A DNA stretch of 64,000 nucleotides from a candidate division KSB1 bacterium (GTDB taxonomy: Bacteria > Zhuqueibacterota > Zhuqueibacteria > Zhuqueibacterales > Zhuqueibacteraceae), in the NCBI GenBank assembly GCA_034506255.1, contig JAPDPX010000001.1, forward strand, positions 434,001-498,000, given 5' to 3'. A program made the position numbers and the translations under genes. The first letter of the stretch is position 1; every line of letters starts with the position of its first letter. This document shows positions 17,052 to 25,067 of the stretch, piece after piece. The notes below the pieces were generated by a model that searched no databases, was not told the origin of the DNA, and saw only the letters and a list, made by a program, of their open reading frames with translations.

Positions 17052-18420
17052 TGAGCCCGCGACGCTCAAAGTGATGGAGGCCAATCTGCGACGCGAGGGT
17101 TACGCCGTGTGTCTGGCTGCCGACGGCCAGGCGGGATTGGCCCAGCTCACCAGCCAGCCCTTCGATGTCGTTATTGCGGATTACATGATGCCCAACCTCG
17201 ACGGCATCACGCTGCTCGAAAAAATGCGCGCCACCGGCCTCGAGGTGCCGGTGATCATCATCACGGCGTATGGCTCGATCGAACACGCGGTCAAGGCCAT
17301 GCAGCTCGGCGCGGCGAATTATCTTTCCAAGCCGATCAACTACGACGAGCTGATGCTGGTGCTGCGAAAGACGCTGGAACAGTCGCAGCTCAAAAGAGAG
17401 GTCGAGCGCCTGCGCCAGGAGGTCGCCGCGCGTTACAGTTTCAGCAATCTCGTCGGCAAATCCGCGGCGATGCAGCGCATTTATGATCTGGTCACCGACG
17501 TGGCTGGAACCGACGCCACCGTGCTCATTCAAGGCGAAACCGGCACCGGCAAGGAGCTGATAGCCAAGGCCATTCATTACAACAGCGGCCGCCAGGAAAA
17601 ACCATTTGTCGGTGTGAGCTGCGCCGCGCTGCCCGAAACGCTGCTGGAGAGCGAGCTGTTTGGCCACGAGAAAGGCGCGTTCACCGGTGCCTTGAAAACC
17701 CGCATTGGCCGCTTCGAACAAGCGGATGGCGGCACGATTTTTCTCGACGAAATCGGCGACATTGCCCTCGCCACGCAGGCGAAATTGCTGCGGGTTTTGC
17801 AGGAGCGCGCGTTCGAGCGCATCGGCGGCAACGACACTGTGCGCGTCGACGTGCGCGTCATCTCCGCCACCAACAAGGACCTGCGCAAGGCCATTCAGCA
17901 AAACACCTTTCGCGAAGATTTGTTTTATCGCCTCAACGTCGTGCTGATTACCGTCCCACCCTTGCGCGACCGCCTGGAAGACCTGCCGCTGCTGGCTTTT
18001 CATTTTCTGCAGATGTACGCCAGCCGCTTCAACAAAACGCTCAACAACATCGAGCCGGCGGCGATTCAACTGCTGGCGCAGCAGCGCTGGCCGGGCAACG
18101 TACGCGAGCTGGAAAACGTCATCGAGCGCGGTGTGATTCTCGAAAAAAGCGAGACCCTTACCAGGGAAACCATCGCGCGCTGCCTGCTGCCGGGCGAGCA
18201 GGGCAGCTTCCATTTTTTCATCTACGAGAACATGCCGTTCCGCACCGCCAAGCAGGATTTGCTGGATCGCTTCGAGCGCGAGTATATCTCCCGCCTGTTG
18301 GACAAGCACAAAGGCAACATCACCAACGCGGCGCGCGAGGCGGAATTGGATTACAAAAATTTTTTCGAGAAAATGAAACGCCACGGCCTGAGCAAGTGGG
18401 ATTTCAAAGAATCCGTTTAA
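17017..18420 (+). CDS. NtrC-family sigma-54-dependent response regulator
   Basis: 467 residues. The receiver domain (1-125) has the acidic pair D11/D12, phosphoacceptor D55 and K105. The AAA+ domain has Walker A GETGTGKE (173-180), the sigma-54 contact loop GAFTGA (220-225) and the Walker B region IFLDEIGD. The C-terminus (NITNAAREAELDYKNFFEKM) is a Fis-type helix-turn-helix. The start lies inside the end of the kinase gene. It should activate sigma-54 promoters; a candidate lies at 18685-18700 upstream of the next operon (cytochrome and SulP), so that operon is the obvious target. Confidence 0.95.
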   Translation: MKLKPTILVIDDEPATLKVMEANLRREGYAVCLAADGQAGLAQLTSQPFDVVIADYMMPNLDGITLLEKMRATGLEVPVIIITAYGSIEHAVKAMQLGAANYLSKPINYDELMLVLRKTLEQSQLKREVERLRQEVAARYSFSNLVGKSAAMQRIYDLVTDVAGTDATVLIQGETGTGKELIAKAIHYNSGRQEKPFVGVSCAALPETLLESELFGHEKGAFTGALKTRIGRFEQADGGTIFLDEIGDIALATQAKLLRVLQERAFERIGGNDTVRVDVRVISATNKDLRKAIQQNTFREDLFYRLNVVLITVPPLRDRLEDLPLLAFHFLQMYASRFNKTLNNIEPAAIQLLAQQRWPGNVRELENVIERGVILEKSETLTRETIARCLLPGEQGSFHFFIYENMPFRTAKQDLLDRFEREYISRLLDKHKGNITNAAREAELDYKNFFEKMKRHGLSKWDFKESV

Positions 18421-18762
18421 CCGGGCTCGCAGCAAACCATGGGTGGAAAAATATCGCGATCGCAGGCGAAGAAAGGGGGCCGTCACGACCACAGGTAAAC
18501 CATGACAGGGTAAAAACAAGGCCGCAGAAAGGGGCTTCTGGCTGTTGAGTTTTTATGGCGCAAGAGCCACTTTTTAAAATCTTCGCCATAAATCTTCCGT
18601 TGGTGTTTCCTGCACCGCTTCTTATTCTGCCCCATCACCAAGATTCTTCAAGTGCTTGTGCGGGGGTGCCAACTATGGCGTTCGCGGCATTCTAATTGCC
18701 TTGGTTTCATTGTTGTCCAGCCCAAATTAAACCAATACCATCACCAGGCAGAGGAGGGAAGC
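18421..18762. other. Intergenic region with weak hairpin and sigma-54-type promoter
   Basis: 342 bases. CAGAA (18525-18529) and TTCTG (18536-18540) form a small hairpin, followed a few bases later by a short T-run; it may be a weak terminator for the kinase/regulator pair. The sigma-54 motif is listed separately. Confidence 0.45.
18685..18700 (+). promoter_or_regulatory. Candidate sigma-54 (-24/-12) promoter
   Basis: CGGCATTCTAATTGCC has the GG and GC doublets ten bases apart, with GGCA and TTGC as in the consensus TGGCAC-N5-TTGC. It lies about 63 bases upstream of the ATG at 18763, and sigma-54 activators lie directly upstream (17017) and downstream (23146). Confidence 0.55.
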
Positions 18763-21243
18763 ATGAAGCTTTTCCGGCTGTTTTTCTTCCTTGTCACGGT
18801 TGGCATGATGATGAGTTGCGGCAAGCAAACACCCCGCGGCGAAGAGGACTTTGTCATCATGGTCAACTACGAATTGGGCATGCACTGCACCGGCTTTGAC
18901 TTTGAATATTGTTGTGTGCTGCCGCCCTATAACAGCATTCAGGCACAGGTCGTGAAAGTCGGCAAAGGTGATCAGCAGCCCCAGCTCATGGATGGCTATG
19001 ACCCCAACGACCCCACGGTGCTGGTGGACAAGGCGACCGGCAAGCGTTACCGCCTGAAATACTCCTTCGACGACAACACCTTCTCCGAAGGCAGTAAAAT
19101 GGTTTATTGGAACGCCAAATATGACATTGACCGCGACGGCAATGCCAGCGAGCCCGGTGAGGTGGTCGCCAATGCCTATTGGAATCACCTCTACGTCTAC
19201 AAAGATCTCGAAGGCAGCAATCCCGACGGCACTTCGGAGGACGGCAAAAAGCTCGCGGTGGGCGGTGCGAAACTGCAAGTGCCGCTGAATGCCGGACCTT
19301 CCGGGCAGGGCATGAGCGGCTATCTGAAAAACTCGACGGCAAAGGGAACGGTCGTGTTTACCAAATCACCGGTGTTGGACAACGTGCCGATCGTCCTGAC
19401 CAATCCGGGCATTTGGGAAGCGCTCGGTCTGCCGTTGACCGCTTTTCTGGATTCCGAGCGCGGCGGCAAGGACCTCAAAAGCGTCACGGAAAAGGAAATC
19501 CAGCCGTATCAAGTGGCGCGCGTCACGCTGGTGGACGCGGAGACCGACAAGCCGATCTTTGACAGCAAAGGCCGCGAAGTCAGTTTCACCGGTACCGAGC
19601 CGATTGACCAGCCGAATTGCAACAATTGTCATGCGACGGAGAACGCCAACCAGAAGCATCCGGAGATTTGGGAAAAGGTCAACCAGGAGCGCGAATATTG
19701 GAAATCCTCCGGCGCGACCGCATGGTATGCCGACTTGAAAGCGACGGCGATCAGCATTCTCGCGCTGCACGACAAAAAACACGGCACCCAGTTCACCGCC
19801 AAATACGATCCCACCGCCTCGGCAAACCGCCTGGGCCGGGATGCCGTGATTTGCCAGAAATGCCATGCCGACAATGTGGTCGGCGTGTTGAACAGCGCCA
19901 GGGTTGTTCACAAGAACAAGGTCGTCATGGTGCAGGATGCCTCGCATGCGGATTTGGGTCTGCCGGATGATACGCCGGTCGACTTTCTCGATCCCGCCAA
20001 TCCCAACGTGCCGCCGGATGGTCACGTCATCTCACCATTGACAGAGGCCATTCACAACAATCATCAAAAGCTCCGCCCGCTTGCTGATGGTCAAGGCCGC
20101 ACGGGCGCCTGTCAGGGATGCCATCCGGCGCATCGGCAGGATCGCAATCTCACCGGCTATCCCATTACCAGCGACGGTCGGAATGCCTACAGCGGCGAGC
20201 CGGGAGCGCTCGGCAACGACAATCGTGATGCCGCCGGCGGCTGTTTCGTCGGGCGGGATGTGCATTCCAATCCCAACAAGGATGCCGACGGTGCCGGCAC
20301 GCCGGAACACCTCAATGCCATCGGCAAGTGGCTGCAAGCCAATGTCGCCCGCGACCAAAACGGCAGGGTGAAAGGCTTGTGGTGCACCAACTGCCACAAT
20401 CAGATTTCACGCGAGTTGTACAAGCATGATCAGCTTGCGGCCGGCAACGCCTTCACCCCCGATTCCAACGAGACGATCAGAGAGGAATCGCTGGAAGCAA
20501 TCGCGCAGAAGCTGGGCATGAGCGTGGAGGAGCTGACCGCCGGTCTCGATCCCAAAGTCGTGCTCAATGACAAGGGCGAAGACACCGGGCTCACCCTGGC
20601 AGCGTGGAAACCGGCAAGCGCCGGACGCACCACGGGCAACATCGCCGTGATTGCCACGCAAGGCGGAAAGCCGGTGGTTGCAAAGGATGCCGACGGCGAC
20701 GTGAATGTCTCACTGCTCGATGCCAATCCGAATAATGCCGCGGCATATGCCGATCGCGGCGGCTTTGCCGCGCCATATGACGCGGCCACTCATGGCCGGG
20801 ATTACTGGCTGTCGGTTGGGGTGCCGCATTGCGCCGATTGTCATGCGGCGCCGTTTGTTGAAGGGCAGGGTGGCGCTGCTTTTCCGATCAACCAGCCGGG
20901 CAAATACTCTTCCATGCGTTACACCAAGGGCCATGGCGGACTGGCCTGTCAGGCTTGCCACCAGTCCATCCACGGACTTTATCCGGTCACGCCCTATGTC
21001 GATGTCACGACCTATCGCCAGGCGGCGTCACTCAATCCCGATGGCAGCCATGGGCCCCTGGTCTGTGCCTCCTGCCATGCGGAGGTGAACAAAAATGGTG
21101 TGCCGGTTTTCGTGCAGGACATGGAGTACGACGGCAAAAAACTCGGCGAAGATTATGATCTGGCGGTCGCGTTCATGCATGCGACAGCCAGAGACAAGGG
21201 AGGAAGTGGAGGCACGCCCCTGGCCGCCAATGCGGCACGTTGA
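18763..21243 (+). CDS. Multihaem cytochrome c lipoprotein, seven CxxCH
   Basis: 826 residues from an ATG with GAGGAGGG six bases upstream. A short signal ends in the lipobox MMSC, so it is a lipoprotein. Seven CxxCH motifs: CNNCH, CQKCH, CQGCH, CTNCH, CADCH, CQACH and CASCH, spread over the last two thirds. The N-terminal third has no haem but a striking conserved-looking stretch, YELGMHCTGFDFEYCC, and beta-rich sequence. I do not know the family. It sits three bases before a SulP transporter and behind a candidate sigma-54 promoter, so it is probably a regulated periplasmic or surface electron-transfer or redox protein connected with an oxyanion such as sulfate or sulfite (inference). Confidence 0.88.
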   Translation: MKLFRLFFFLVTVGMMMSCGKQTPRGEEDFVIMVNYELGMHCTGFDFEYCCVLPPYNSIQAQVVKVGKGDQQPQLMDGYDPNDPTVLVDKATGKRYRLKYSFDDNTFSEGSKMVYWNAKYDIDRDGNASEPGEVVANAYWNHLYVYKDLEGSNPDGTSEDGKKLAVGGAKLQVPLNAGPSGQGMSGYLKNSTAKGTVVFTKSPVLDNVPIVLTNPGIWEALGLPLTAFLDSERGGKDLKSVTEKEIQPYQVARVTLVDAETDKPIFDSKGREVSFTGTEPIDQPNCNNCHATENANQKHPEIWEKVNQEREYWKSSGATAWYADLKATAISILALHDKKHGTQFTAKYDPTASANRLGRDAVICQKCHADNVVGVLNSARVVHKNKVVMVQDASHADLGLPDDTPVDFLDPANPNVPPDGHVISPLTEAIHNNHQKLRPLADGQGRTGACQGCHPAHRQDRNLTGYPITSDGRNAYSGEPGALGNDNRDAAGGCFVGRDVHSNPNKDADGAGTPEHLNAIGKWLQANVARDQNGRVKGLWCTNCHNQISRELYKHDQLAAGNAFTPDSNETIREESLEAIAQKLGMSVEELTAGLDPKVVLNDKGEDTGLTLAAWKPASAGRTTGNIAVIATQGGKPVVAKDADGDVNVSLLDANPNNAAAYADRGGFAAPYDAATHGRDYWLSVGVPHCADCHAAPFVEGQGGAAFPINQPGKYSSMRYTKGHGGLACQACHQSIHGLYPVTPYVDVTTYRQAASLNPDGSHGPLVCASCHAEVNKNGVPVFVQDMEYDGKKLGEDYDLAVAFMHATARDKGGSGGTPLAANAAR

Positions 21244-21246
21244 CAT

Positions 21247-23085
21247 ATGCAGAATTCTCCCGCTCAAATTTTGCCCCGACTTTCCTTAAAAAAATTTATC
21301 CGGGAAGGTCGAGGCAAAAATTTCAATGCCGGCAAACTTCGGCCGGACCTGTTTGCCGGCTTGACCATGGCCTTGTTCGCGCTGCCGCAGTCGATGGCAT
21401 ATGCGCTGCTGGCCGGGCTGGAGCCGAAGCACGGGCTTTATGCTTTCATAATCGGCACGATTGCCGGCACGCTCTTCGGCTCCTCCCGGCATCTGCAAAC
21501 CGGACCCACCAATGCCAGCGCGATCGTTCTGGCGAGCGCGCTGACAGCCTATACGAATCATCCCGACTTCTTCGGCGTGATGTTGCTGGTCACCCTGCTC
21601 GCCGGTTTGTTTCAACTCGGTGCGGGTGTGCTGCGCCTGGGCAACTTGACGCAATTCATTTCCCGCTCCGTGCTGGTGGGTTTCATCGCGGCGGCCGGGC
21701 TTTTGATCGCCGTCAATCAGTTGCCCGGGCTGCTGGGCTTTGCCGGCCACAGCAGCATTTCCATCATTGAGGGACTCGAACACGTTTTTTCCCACCGCGA
21801 CCAGGTGCGTTGGGAAGCGCTTGCGCTCGGCGCCGGCACGGTGCTGATCGCGCTGCTGCTCAACAAGGTCAGCCCCAAGTCCGCAATGGGTGCGCCGTTG
21901 CTGCCCTCTTATCTTCTCGCGATTCTTGCCGCCGCCGCAGTGGTTGCTATTTTGAAACTGGAAGAAAAGGGCGTGCGCGTGGTGGGCACGATTCCCGCCT
22001 CGCTGCCGCCTGTGAGCTTGCCGCTGCTCGATTTGAATCTTTTGCCAACTCTCGCGCACGGAGCTTTGGCGCTGATGTTGATCGGCGTGGCGGAGGCCGT
22101 TTCTGCGGCCAAGGCGGTGGCGGCCTTTTCGGGCGATCAGATCGATGCCGATCGTGAGCTGATCGGGCAGGGTTTGGCGAAAATCAGCGTGGCGTTCTGC
22201 AGCGGCATGCCGGTTTCCGGCTCGCTCACCCGCAGCATGTTGAGCTTTCGCTCCGGTGCGGTGACCAAACTCGCCAACATTTCAGCCGGAATTTTCCTGG
22301 CCGTTATCGTCCTCATTTTCAGTCCGCTCGTCCGTTACATTCCGGTGGCGGCGCTGGCCGGCATGCTGGTGATGATTGCGGTCAACATGGTGAACTGGCA
22401 GCATGCCAAAATCGCGATACGCGCCACGCGCGCCGATGCCGCCGCCATGTTCGCCACTTTTGCCGCGGCGCTGATTTATCCCCTGGACATTGCCATCTAC
22501 ATCGGCGTCGGTGTGTCGCTCATTTTGTTCCTGCGCAAGGTACAAACGCCGCGCTTGAGCGAATTGATCTACGACGAGAGCGAGGGCTTTCAAGAACTCA
22601 AAGACCCTCAGCAACGCCCGATTCCGGAAATTTCGATTGTCCACGTCGAAGGCGATGTGTTCTTCGGCGCGGCGGAAATCCTGCAGGAGCAAATTGCCAG
22701 GATCGTCCGGCGCCCGGAGCTGGTGGTGCTCATTCTCCGCATGAAGCGTGCCTGCTGTTTGGATGCCACCGGCATTCTCGGCCTGATGCAAATGCACCAA
22801 GAGCTGAAAAAGCAGGGCAAGCTGCTGCTCATCTCCGGCGCCACCGGCGAAGTTGAGCGCGTCTTTCGCCGCTCCGGACTCGACCGCATCATCGGGCGCG
22901 AGAATATTTTTTTCTCGGATGTCACGCTTTTGAAATCCACCCGCGAGGCCCTGGTGCGCGCGCTGGCGCACGTCAATAAAAAAGCTGGCGCGGAATATCG
23001 CCTGCGGTTGTTTTACGATCGCACCGATGACGGCGCCGCCATGATGTCGAATCGCGACGAGGCGCTCCAGTCCGCTGTTTCGTAA
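21247..23085 (+). CDS. SulP-family inorganic anion transporter with STAS domain
   Basis: 612 residues. The N-terminal signature of SulP proteins is present (FAGLTMALFALPQSMAYALL and LFGSSRHLQTGPTNASA), followed by ten or more hydrophobic segments and the block SGMPVSGSLTRSML. The C-terminal 150 residues form a cytoplasmic STAS domain. SulP proteins move sulfate, bicarbonate or other anions. In a sulfur-oxidising autotroph either sulfate handling or bicarbonate uptake would make sense. It starts three bases after the cytochrome stop (operon). Its own TAA stop (23083-23085) lies in the first bases of an interspersed repeat. Confidence 0.93.
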   Translation: MQNSPAQILPRLSLKKFIREGRGKNFNAGKLRPDLFAGLTMALFALPQSMAYALLAGLEPKHGLYAFIIGTIAGTLFGSSRHLQTGPTNASAIVLASALTAYTNHPDFFGVMLLVTLLAGLFQLGAGVLRLGNLTQFISRSVLVGFIAAAGLLIAVNQLPGLLGFAGHSSISIIEGLEHVFSHRDQVRWEALALGAGTVLIALLLNKVSPKSAMGAPLLPSYLLAILAAAAVVAILKLEEKGVRVVGTIPASLPPVSLPLLDLNLLPTLAHGALALMLIGVAEAVSAAKAVAAFSGDQIDADRELIGQGLAKISVAFCSGMPVSGSLTRSMLSFRSGAVTKLANISAGIFLAVIVLIFSPLVRYIPVAALAGMLVMIAVNMVNWQHAKIAIRATRADAAAMFATFAAALIYPLDIAIYIGVGVSLILFLRKVQTPRLSELIYDESEGFQELKDPQQRPIPEISIVHVEGDVFFGAAEILQEQIARIVRRPELVVLILRMKRACCLDATGILGLMQMHQELKKQGKLLLISGATGEVERVFRRSGLDRIIGRENIFFSDVTLLKSTREALVRALAHVNKKAGAEYRLRLFYDRTDDGAAMMSNRDEALQSAVS

Positions 23086-23127
23086 TTGACTCCTCAGGGT
23101 CTGCTTCTGCGGGTGCGGCTGCGAAAT
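23078..23127 (+). repeat. Interspersed repeat supplying the SulP stop codon
   Basis: Begins TTTCGTAATTGACTCC, with CAGGGTC and a GCGGCTGCGAAAT right end. The TAA of TTTCGTAA is the stop codon of the SulP gene. Confidence 0.7.
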
Positions 23128-23145
23128 CCATTTTCCTCATGACAA

Positions 23146-24546
23146 ATGGCTGAAAAAGATGCTACAGTCCCGGATGACGGCCTGAAATTCGGTGCGAAGG
23201 TTTTGCTCATTGGCGCCGGGCGCGCCGGCAGCATGCTGTTGCGGCTCTTCCACCGCGATCCCACCGTCACCATCGCCGGCGTGGTCGATCTCAATCCCAA
23301 CGCGCCGGGCATGTTGATGGCGCAGCAGTTTGGCCTGCCCACCAGCACGGATTATCGCCAGTTCATTTATGAGGAGGATTTGGACCTGGTGATCAACGTC
23401 ACCGGCAGTTGTGCCCTGCAGCGCGAGCTGATCCGCGAGAAACCCGAGCAGACCGAGCTGATCGGCGGCCTGGGCGCGCTGTTCATCTGGACGCTGTTGG
23501 ATGAGTTCAAGAAAAAAGAAATTCTCGAAGATCGTTACAACCTGATGCGGCGCGAGCTGGAGCGGCATGCCGCCGGCGAGTTCGTGATTGGCAAGACCGA
23601 AAAAATGCTCGAGGTGGCGAACCTGATTGCTCGTGTCGCGCCAACTCCCACAACGGTGCTGATTCGCGGGGAAAGCGGCACCGGCAAAGAAATCGTCGCC
23701 CGCATGATTCACCAAAGCAGCCCGTGGCGCGAGAAGCCGCTGGTCACGGTCAATTGCACCGCGTTCAGCCCCACGTTGATCGAGAGTGAATTGTTCGGCT
23801 ACAAGAAGGGCGCCTTCACCGGCGCCACTTCCGACCGTCTCGGCCTGTTGGAGATGGCGGACAACGGCACAGTGTTTCTCGATGAGATCGGCGACATGCC
23901 GGTCGAGATGCAAGCCAAGCTCCTGCGCTTTTTGCAATCCGGAGAGATTCGCGCGGTGGGCGGGGTGAAGAGCAAAAAAGTGCAGGTGCGCATCATTGCC
24001 GCGACCAACCGCAATTTGGAAGAGGCGATTGAAAAGGGAGAATTTCGCGCCGATCTTTTTTATCGGTTGAATGCCTTCACGATCCATTTGCCGCCGCTGC
24101 GCGAGCGCAAGGAAGACCTGCCTTTGCTCGCCTCCCATTTTTTGAAATCCGCACAGGCCAAAGTCAACAAGCGTGTCAGCAAAATTATGCCGGCGGCACT
24201 GTCGGCCCTGGTGGATTACGATTGGCCGGGCAATCTGCGCGAGCTGGAAAACGTGATCGAGCGCGCCGTGGTGCTCACCAACAGCGATGCAATCGACCTC
24301 GCGCATTTGCCGTTGACCCTGCAGCCCCAAGGTGTGATGAACGCGCTGGAGTCGCCTGCGCTCCGCGATGGTTTGATGGCGCTCAAAGCAATGATGATCG
24401 GGAAATTCGAACATCAAGCGATCTCTCGCTATCTCGCCGAGAGCGGCGGCAACGTCTCGGCCGCCGCCAGAGCCGCCAAAGTGCCGCGGCGCACTTTTCA
24501 GCGCCTGATGGCCAGGCACAAAATTGTGCCGCAGGCGTTCAAATGA
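23146..24546 (+). CDS. Sigma-54 activator with N-terminal NAD-binding-type Rossmann domain
   Basis: 466 residues. Instead of a receiver, residues about 15-120 look like a Rossmann fold: strand VLLIG, glycine loop GAGRAG (23-28), and an acidic residue at the end of strand two (VVDLN, D48), typical of NAD preference. There follow a helical linker, an AAA+ domain with GESGTGKE (175-182) and GAFTGA, and a C-terminal Fis-type helix-turn-helix (GNVSAAARAAKVPRRTFQRL). It would thus switch sigma-54 promoters in response to a dinucleotide or similar ligand rather than phosphorylation (inference). It follows the SulP gene by 60 bases, most of which is a repeat element. Confidence 0.9.
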   Translation: MAEKDATVPDDGLKFGAKVLLIGAGRAGSMLLRLFHRDPTVTIAGVVDLNPNAPGMLMAQQFGLPTSTDYRQFIYEEDLDLVINVTGSCALQRELIREKPEQTELIGGLGALFIWTLLDEFKKKEILEDRYNLMRRELERHAAGEFVIGKTEKMLEVANLIARVAPTPTTVLIRGESGTGKEIVARMIHQSSPWREKPLVTVNCTAFSPTLIESELFGYKKGAFTGATSDRLGLLEMADNGTVFLDEIGDMPVEMQAKLLRFLQSGEIRAVGGVKSKKVQVRIIAATNRNLEEAIEKGEFRADLFYRLNAFTIHLPPLRERKEDLPLLASHFLKSAQAKVNKRVSKIMPAALSALVDYDWPGNLRELENVIERAVVLTNSDAIDLAHLPLTLQPQGVMNALESPALRDGLMALKAMMIGKFEHQAISRYLAESGGNVSAAARAAKVPRRTFQRLMARHKIVPQAFK

Positions 24547-25067
24547 AAAAATTAATTCCGAGTCACGGCCCCGGGTAGTTGGGAGGACTGCACGGTCGGC
24601 AGCACAGGGAGGCGAAAACGCTGGTAAGGATCAGGGGGCATGATTAGAGACGGCCTTCCCCCGGCATGCCCTTTCACCGGAGGGCGTCCGGCACTTGCAA
24701 AGCAGGTGGGGTGGAGACGCCATTTTTTGCACACCAGCCTGATAGTTTCCCGCCCGCTTGATCTCCCGGCAAATTTTTCATCAGGAAGTCGGGATGCAGA
24801 TCCGCACAGCCCGGCTGCAGGAAGTTTAAAACCTCGTTCGAGGGGCAGACCCGGTGTGCAGAGCTTGACCCGGCATGGCAGCGTCCGCCAGGGCCGGTTG
24901 CTTTCTGCAGGGCTTCATGACTCTTTTTCTCGCTTGCCGGACGGCCTTTTTTTCAGCGGTGGAACTATTGCCGCTGTGCCGGGACCGGCCTGCGGGAGGG
25001 AGACGGGATTGCGCAAGAGTGATGCGATGAAAAGCCGGGTGTTGCACTCCGTCTCCCATTCTCCCGC
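24547..25067. other. Intergenic region, nothing convincing
   Basis: About 520 bases between the convergent sigma-54 activator and TPR genes. Open frames have no domain. Several short GC-rich inverted repeats are visible (for example around 24640-24680 and the CCGGACGG before a T-run near 24935-24955), possibly terminators, but none is clear. Confidence 0.45.

Noticed and set aside
16924..18519. 531-codon minus-strand frame over the response regulator
   Set aside because: Antisense shadow; the plus strand encodes a complete NtrC-type protein with all motifs.
23137..24519. 460-codon minus-strand frame over the second sigma-54 activator
   Set aside because: Shadow of a gene with clear AAA+ motifs; no motif of its own.
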